Origin: Setophaga petechia
Lineage: Eukaryota > Chordata > Aves > Passeriformes > Parulidae
NCBI GenBank assembly: GCA_024362935.1
Contig: JANCRA010000121.1
Coordinates: 186,001 to 250,000 of the forward strand
Reading direction: 5' to 3'
Length of the DNA stretch: 64,000 bases
The notes under the pieces are model-generated. The model was given only the letters and a program-made list of their open reading frames with translations. It did no database searches and was not told the origin of the DNA. The position numbers and the translations under genes are program-made. Of the stretch, positions 59,032 to 64,000 are shown piece after piece (position 1 is the stretch's first letter; each line of letters begins with the position of its first letter).

Positions 59032-60506
59032 GTAGGGAACAACCTCAGTCATCCCCTTGCTGCTCATTCCCCACCAAGTCTGTGCTGCAAAAGGTAATTC
59101 ATAAATTGAAACTGCCTGATGGGATTTTTTATCGTGGTTTGTTTAATCTTCCGCGGGAAGATTTATCTTCATTTGTTGTCCTTTTTGTTTGTTTTGTGGT
59201 AAAGATGGTAAATTCAGCAATTGCTACTTTTCCCTTTTACCGCTTCATTCTATATTTACTGAGGCAAATATTTTGTGATGTTTTCGTTAGTAGAAAAAAT
59301 GTTTTCAAGAGTGTTGAATCATCAGTCATCATTTTAGCCCTGGTATTGTAAATGAAATCAATAATGTACAGGAGAGATTGATAATGTACCTGAAAGATGA
59401 GGAGTGGAAATTCTGAGGCTGAAGTCAGGAATTGCAGGTTTGGAGATGTGCATTGGGCAAGGATGCCTTCAAGGGATATGCACACCTTAAAATGTCTGGG
59501 CTCTCTTTTCTTTTTGATTGTTTTCCTTTCTTTCCAACCACCCACCTGCTCCAGAAAAGCTTTTGAAAATCATTCTTGCCTGATTGACTCCTTTCTCACA
59601 CTAAAGCATCTCTTTTATTTCTCAAATACAAGAATAAATATTTAAGAATGGTGTAACTCAGCACAACCCCATTTGGGATGACTGTGGTGCTTCCATTCTA
59701 TTGATACAGTGACAAGAAGGGATTTCAGAGCGCTAAAAAAATCCTTGTTAGATTTAGTTTGATGTTTTCAAGTGATAATGCAGAATGCGGGCAAAGATTA
59801 AGTGGGGGTTACCATGAACTTGCATTGAAAAATGATTTCTCTCTAATATGGAATGATAAATCAAGAGCAAGAGAAGCACCATCAGGTTGGATGTAAATAT
59901 CAGGACAGAATATATTGGTAAAGGTTAAAAAAAAAGAAAGGAAAAGAAGTGGGCAGCAGAATTGGTGTAATAGAAAATATTTCTTTGTCTGTATCTAAAG
60001 ACAAATCCTGGAGGTCATGTCCTAACAAGAGCAGATTATCTTCTTCTTACTGCAAACAACAGAAATGTCAGTTTTTAAAGTCTGAGGCTGAATGTTTGGA
60101 GAAACTCAGATCAGGTCTTTGAGAATTCTTGCATACGAATTTTGTCATTAATTGAATCACCAAAGATCGTTAATGGAGAACTTACATGGGGTAGTTAGGG
60201 CAATATAGAACAAAGAGGAAGAATTAAGAAAACTTCTCAGTTTCCAGGCATTAAAGGGGCAGAACAAAATTTAGGTTATATATTCAAGGAACACTATACC
60301 AAGACCAAATTGAAGTTGTAAACTGCACAACTGTGTTTTGTTAGAACTTTCCACCTCTGTTGCCTTTCCTAAGGACTCAGGAATGAATTTAGATCAGACG
60401 CACCATCGAGGCTTCTCAGGCAGGAAAATTTTTCTGTTTCAGAGAAGGTGCAGGTTACCACAAAGAATGTATGGGCTGTATTTATACAGCCCTTACATAT
60501 CCCATA

Positions 60507-60560
60507 ATAAAATCATAGAAATTAGGTCGGAAAAGCCTTTAAGATCAAGTCCAAAGTTAT
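60507..60560 (-). mobile_element. Old CR1 LINE 3' tail
   Basis: AATCATAGAAATTAGGTCGG, then AAAAGCCTTTAAGATCAAGT and CCAA, is a diverged minus-strand CR1 terminus. Confidence 0.65.
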
Positions 60561-60959
60561 TTCAGCACTGCTGATGTCTACCCCATCAGATGCAAGATAC
60601 ACTAATTACCCCAATGGAATTAGTTACTCCATGGAAGGAGCATGGAGTTGCCTGTCCTGTAGGGTCCATTTGGTCCAGAGCACTATGGTTACCAGGAACT
60701 TGGTGTTTCAGGATGTTTTGGTACTTAGAGACATCACCTGTCTCTACGGACAAGTACCTGTGGCACTCAGACCTGGCCTTTCATGGAAACCAGTCCTGTG
60801 CAGCCTCCAGACCTTTCCATAGGAGCTGTGCAAATAGAGAGGAAAAGGGGTGTGGGTCTTCATTTGTGCCTCTTTCACCATCCTTTTCAATTTTTTATGT
60901 CATTAGGGAAATCTTAGGGACAAACTTTGAACAACACAGTTTAATTGCGCTTTCTTGTG

Positions 60960-61800
60960 CTCTGGTGGGAGGGGGCCACAGCCGGGTCCCCGATGCTTTC
61001 GCAGAGTTGGGGGCTCCCAAAATCTTTGCCGGGATCCGCGGGGGTTCCGGCCGGGCGCGGGGCTGGTGCGGTACCAGCGATGGCCACCGGGTGGCAGCGC
61101 CAGAACACCGGAAACCTGCAGGTGTGTGAGGAAGGGGATGAGAAACCCGAGTCCTTCCCGCGCTCTCCTCATGCCCCAGCTGGGACAAAGCCAGCGGGAG
61201 CCGAGTTCACCGGGGCGGCAGCAATGGCGGTGCCGTTCCCTCAGCGCCCGGCCCCGGCCCCAGCGGTCGGGGAGCCCTCGGGCAGCGCCCTGCGGGCAGC
61301 AGGGAGCGCGCCCCGGCCCGGCCTCTGTGCCCCGCAGAGTCCAGGGCAGAGCTGCAGGAGTCGAGGCCTCAGGCACAGCCCCGAGGCAGCTGCAGCAGCC
61401 GGGCCCCGGCCTTGTAGCAGCGCAGGAGGCTCTCGTGGTGCCGCTTCTCCAGCCCGGCCGGGTGCCTGTGCACGGCCTCGGCCTTGCACGCTGCCCCTGC
61501 CTCGCTCGGCTTTCCGTGCCCGGCAAAGGCGCCGAGGCCGCGCTCGGTGCCCCCGGCAGGCGCTGCTGAAGGCAGGGACGAGCCCCAGTGCCCGGCAGAG
61601 CCCTGAGGGACACCCCTGCTCCCCGGGCTCCCGCGGCTCCTGGAGGCGCTGCCCACGGGTGCCCGGCCCGTCCGTGCGGCCAATTCCTGGTGCCCTGGGC
61701 AGCGCAGGCGGCAAAGCCAGGGCTCTGCACTGTGGGGCGGGGGCTGTCCTGTGGCAGCGTGGCCAAAGCCTCTCAGGGCTCTGGGCACAGCAGGGGCCAA
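60960..61800. promoter_or_regulatory. CpG-island-like block, candidate promoter
   Basis: The block is very GC-rich and keeps its CpG sites. About twelve CpGs fall between 61021 and 61125 alone, against almost none in the surrounding intron. Such preserved CpGs suggest a germline-unmethylated promoter. Overlapping open frames of up to about 300 codons occur on both strands, which is expected in GC-rich DNA and is not evidence of genes. It lies just upstream of the unrecognised coding sequence, so it could drive it. This is inference. Confidence 0.5.
61080..61121 (+). other. Possible short first coding exon
   Basis: An ATG in fair context (GCGATGG) at 61080 opens MATGWQRQNTGNLQ, 14 codons, ending exactly at CAG before GTGTGTGAG, a plausible splice donor (61122). 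It sits in the CpG-rich block. Whether it is spliced to the downstream repeat-coding frame cannot be told from sequence alone. Confidence 0.2.
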
Positions 61801-62219
61801 AGGCCACAAGTGCGGCGCTGCTCCCATCCACTTCCTGGCTGCTCCACTGATGTTGGGCTGCTGGGGGTGGCCTTTGTGACACGGGCACACGGTGTCGGGG
61901 CCCTTTGTGATGTGGGACGTGGTGGTGGCCAGAGAGCCTTGTGACATCAGGAAACCCCTCCCTGGCTGAGGGTGTCTAAGGGGCACAGAGCCCTGCGGTG
62001 CCCAGTGGCAGGAGAGCCGCTCTCTATGTAGGAAGGAGCTCCCTGTGCCTGTCTGCGCTGGATGCCAATAGTGATTATAGAGGCTGACAGCGACAGACAA
62101 CAATAGTGACAAGGACAAAGCCAACTCCAGCTCCTGGTCCGTGGCCCCTTGCCCAGCTGGCTGGAAGCCCCCAGTGGGCAGTGGGCAGGTCACTCCTACC
62201 ACAGTCACAGACTGAGGAA

Positions 62220-62675
62220 GAGGAGAGGCCCTTTGCTGACATGGACCACAAGTTTTCCTGGTGGCAACGTGACAGTGGCAAGGAGCTTTCTCAGCGGGAA
62301 GTGGTGACAGTGAGAGAGAGGGCCCGACGGCAAGTACTGACAGTTCATGAAATTTGCCGTCGGGGAGCCAGGAGGAGTCGAGAGCTGTACCAGTGCCAGG
62401 TATGTGTGCGAGTTCAAGAGGTTTCCCAGTAGAGCAATGAGACACATGAAGAGCTCTATGAACAGAGAGAAACTGTCACGGTCCCGGAGTTGTACCAGTG
62501 GGAGGAAGACAGTGAGCTATACCAAGAGGTGTACAAGTGGAAAGAACAAGTCACAGCCCAAGAGATATCCCAATAGGAAATAGATGGGAGTGAGCAGCAG
62601 GAGTTGGGATGGGAAGAAGACGAGAGATCCTATGAGCTGTGCGTAGAGAGATGTGAGTGTCTCAGAGGATTCTGA
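62220..62675 (+). pseudogene. Broken N-terminal part of unrecognised Gln-Trp-motif gene
   Basis: One frame carries recurring short motifs: KELSQRE, RELYQCQ, EVSQ, EELYEQ, PELYQWEED, EVYKWKEQ, EISQ, QELGWEED and YELCVE. It is interrupted by TAG at 62430-62432 and TAG at 62574-62576, each right after Ser-Gln where intact copies have Trp (TGG), and by TGA at 62673. Homologous-looking sequence continues in another frame from 62647, so a frameshift lies between about 62640 and 62672. I do not recognise the family. The simplest reading is decay of the 5' part of a coding sequence. An alternative is that parts of this stretch are intronic, since CAG/GTATGT at 62399-62405 resembles a donor. Confidence 0.5.
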
Positions 62676-64000
62676 TATTCAAGAGCCAGATCATAGGGAA
62701 GGTGAGAGGTACCAAGACCTCTCACTGTGTGATATGCACTCCTCCATCTCTCAATGGGACAGTGTCCCAGAGCTTTCCCAGAAGGAAGGTGAGAAGAATA
62801 AAGAACTCTCACCATGGGAACAAGATGTGTGCTCCCACACATCCCAATGGAAAGACAGCAGAGAATCAGAATTGTCCCAAGTGAGAGGCAGCAGTGACAA
62901 GGAGCTGTCATGTGGACTAGCTGCCAGAGCCCAAGAGCTGTGCCAGTGGCCAGCTATTAGTGACCGACAGCTGTCCCAACAGGAGGAGCATGTGAGCAGC
63001 CAGGAGCTGTGCCAATGGAGAAAGGACATCAGCTCCAAGATCTGGGACAGAGCCTTGCGACCACTGGGTGAGGAGAAGCCCCAGCCCTATTGCCAGGTAG
63101 GATCCAGCTCTCCCAGCCCTGAGGGCACAGCACTGGCACCAGAGGCAGCACCTGCCCTGCCCAGCGCCTCTCCTGCTCCACAGTGTCCCACAGAGGCTGA
63201 GCTGGCAGCTGCTGCCCTGGCTGGAACTGATGAGAAGGAAGAGCTGCCCAAGACTCTCGCTCTGGAGCGCGTAAAGGCAGCAGCTCCTCTCTTCAGGGAG
63301 GAATTGCCATCACCAGGGACACAGAGCTCATCCAGTGTTCCCTCCGACACCCGGACCAGTAGCCAGGCTTCACTGTGCCAGGATCAGAACATCACTGAGG
63401 AGCTCCTGATCCAAGAACTGACGGACATCTACAAACTGATGGAGAAGCTGGAGGGAGAGTATGCCCTCCAACAGATGGGTGTACAAGAATCCCAGCCCAG
63501 CTCTCCCAGCCCCATTGGACTGGAGGTGGCAGCAGAGGCAGTGCCTGCCCTGCCCGGTGCCTCCTCTGTCACAGGCAGTCCTACAGTGGCCAAGGCAGCA
63601 GCTGCTGCCCCAGCTGGATGTGAAGAGAAGGAAGAGCTGCCCAAGCCTCTCACTCCTGAGGAGGTAAAGGCAACAGCTCCTTCTCTTTTCTGTGAGGAAT
63701 TGCCATCACCAGGGACACAGAGCTCATCCAGTGTCCTCTCTGACACTCGGACCAGTAGCCAGGCTTCACTATGCCAGGATGAGAACATCACCAAGGAGAT
63801 TCTGCTCCAGGGACTGACAGACATCTATGAATTGATGGAGAAGCTGGAGGAAGAGTATGCTCTTCAACAACAGATGGATGTAGAAGAAACCCAGCCCAGC
63901 CCTCCCAGCCCTGAGGGCACACCAGTGGCACCAGAGGCAGTGCCTGCCCTGCCCAGCACCTCTCCTGCCCCACAGAGTCCCATGGAGGCCGAGCCAGCAG
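62647..64000 (+). CDS. Unrecognised long open frame with tandem 131-133 residue repeats (runs off window)
   Basis: The frame is open from just after TAG 62644-62646 to the window end, about 451 codons without a stop. The first ATG is at 62734 (MHSSISQWDS). Residues to about 63105 contain repeated Gln-Trp motifs (SISQWDS, PELSQKE, KELSPWEQ, HTSQWKD, SELSQ, QELCQWP, RQLSQQE and QELCQWRKD), all hydrophilic. From 63106 come tandem units rich in Pro, Ala, Ser and Glu, each ending in a likely amphipathic helix (LTDIYKLMEKLEGEYALQQ in unit 1). No signal peptide, membrane segment or known domain is seen. Unit-to-unit changes are half synonymous by my count and all indels are whole codons, which supports past or present selection as protein. 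The true start, end and exon structure are unknown. Confidence 0.6.
63106..64000 (+). repeat. Coding tandem repeat, period 393-399 bp
   Basis: Unit 1 is 63106-63498 (393 bp), unit 2 is 63499-63897 (399 bp), and unit 3 starts at 63898 and is cut by the window. Anchors are AGC(T/C)CTCCCAGCCC, GAATTGCCATCACCAGGGAC and GACATCTA(C/T). Unit 2 has two extra codons relative to unit 1, one Ser and one Gln. Confidence 0.92.

Larger units (their letters stand above)
59032..64000 (+). other. DSCAM: DSCAM intron after the first FN1 exon (partial)
   Basis: 59032-60950 is ordinary AT-rich intron with an old CR1 tail at 60507-60560. From about 60950 the composition switches sharply to GC- and CpG-rich DNA and then to an unrecognised repeat-coding sequence that continues to the end. 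The missing FN1 exon should lie beyond 64000 if the assembly is right. Confidence 0.75.

Noticed and set aside
60903..62445. Open frames of 200-358 codons on both strands
   Set aside because: GC-rich DNA has few stop codons; the frames are rich in Arg, Pro and Ala, overlap on both strands and show no domain. Only the short pieces listed elsewhere were kept as tentative.

Overview
The window is vertebrate nuclear DNA, most likely from a songbird. Six short exons on the + strand, each with clean splice sites, encode consecutive pieces of DSCAM (Down syndrome cell adhesion molecule): immunoglobulin domain 7, both halves of Ig8, both halves of Ig9 and the first part of fibronectin type III domain 1. 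I call DSCAM rather than DSCAML1 from remembered family sequence. The bird assignment rests on many CR1 LINE fragments and on LTR sequences that look like passerine endogenous retrovirus LTRs. No prokaryotic genes, rRNA, tRNA or CRISPR array were seen.

Layout. 1-6617 is intron with two tandem duplications, a CR1 carrying an internal inverted duplication, an LTR and a 38-bp perfect AT palindrome. 6618-6896 is the Ig7 exon. 6897-18165 is intron with two LTRs, a 19-bp minisatellite, a CR1 piece and an ERVL-like LTR. 18166-18285 and 22678-22851 are the two Ig8 exons, separated by an intron holding a GAA-expanded LTR and a complete solo LTR with 5-bp target duplications. 22852-54747 is a 31.9-kb intron with nested CR1s, a 120-bp TTCCC array, several LTRs and a few repeat-free stretches that could be conserved regulatory DNA. 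54748-54944 and 57458-57554 are the Ig9 exons. 58903-59031 is the first FN1 exon. The rest is intron, with the next DSCAM exon presumably beyond the window.

The four exons 6618-6896, 18166-18285, 22678-22851 and 58903-59031 are bounded by phase-1 introns at both ends. The Ig9 pair is joined by a phase-0 intron. Reading frames join across all five introns with no stop.

The most unusual part is 60.95-64.0 kb, inside the last DSCAM intron. A CpG-island-like block is followed by a repeat-rich coding sequence that I do not recognise. From 62647 one frame stays open for about 451 codons and leaves the window without a stop. It has an N-terminal zone of short Gln-Trp motifs and then tandem units of 131 and 133 residues that differ by whole codons and by many synonymous changes. 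Directly upstream the same style of motif continues in another frame, broken by two TAG codons that sit where intact copies have Trp, and by a frameshift. This is either a partly decayed member of an unfamiliar gene family nested in DSCAM, or a gene whose upstream exons are not what they seem, or an assembly join.
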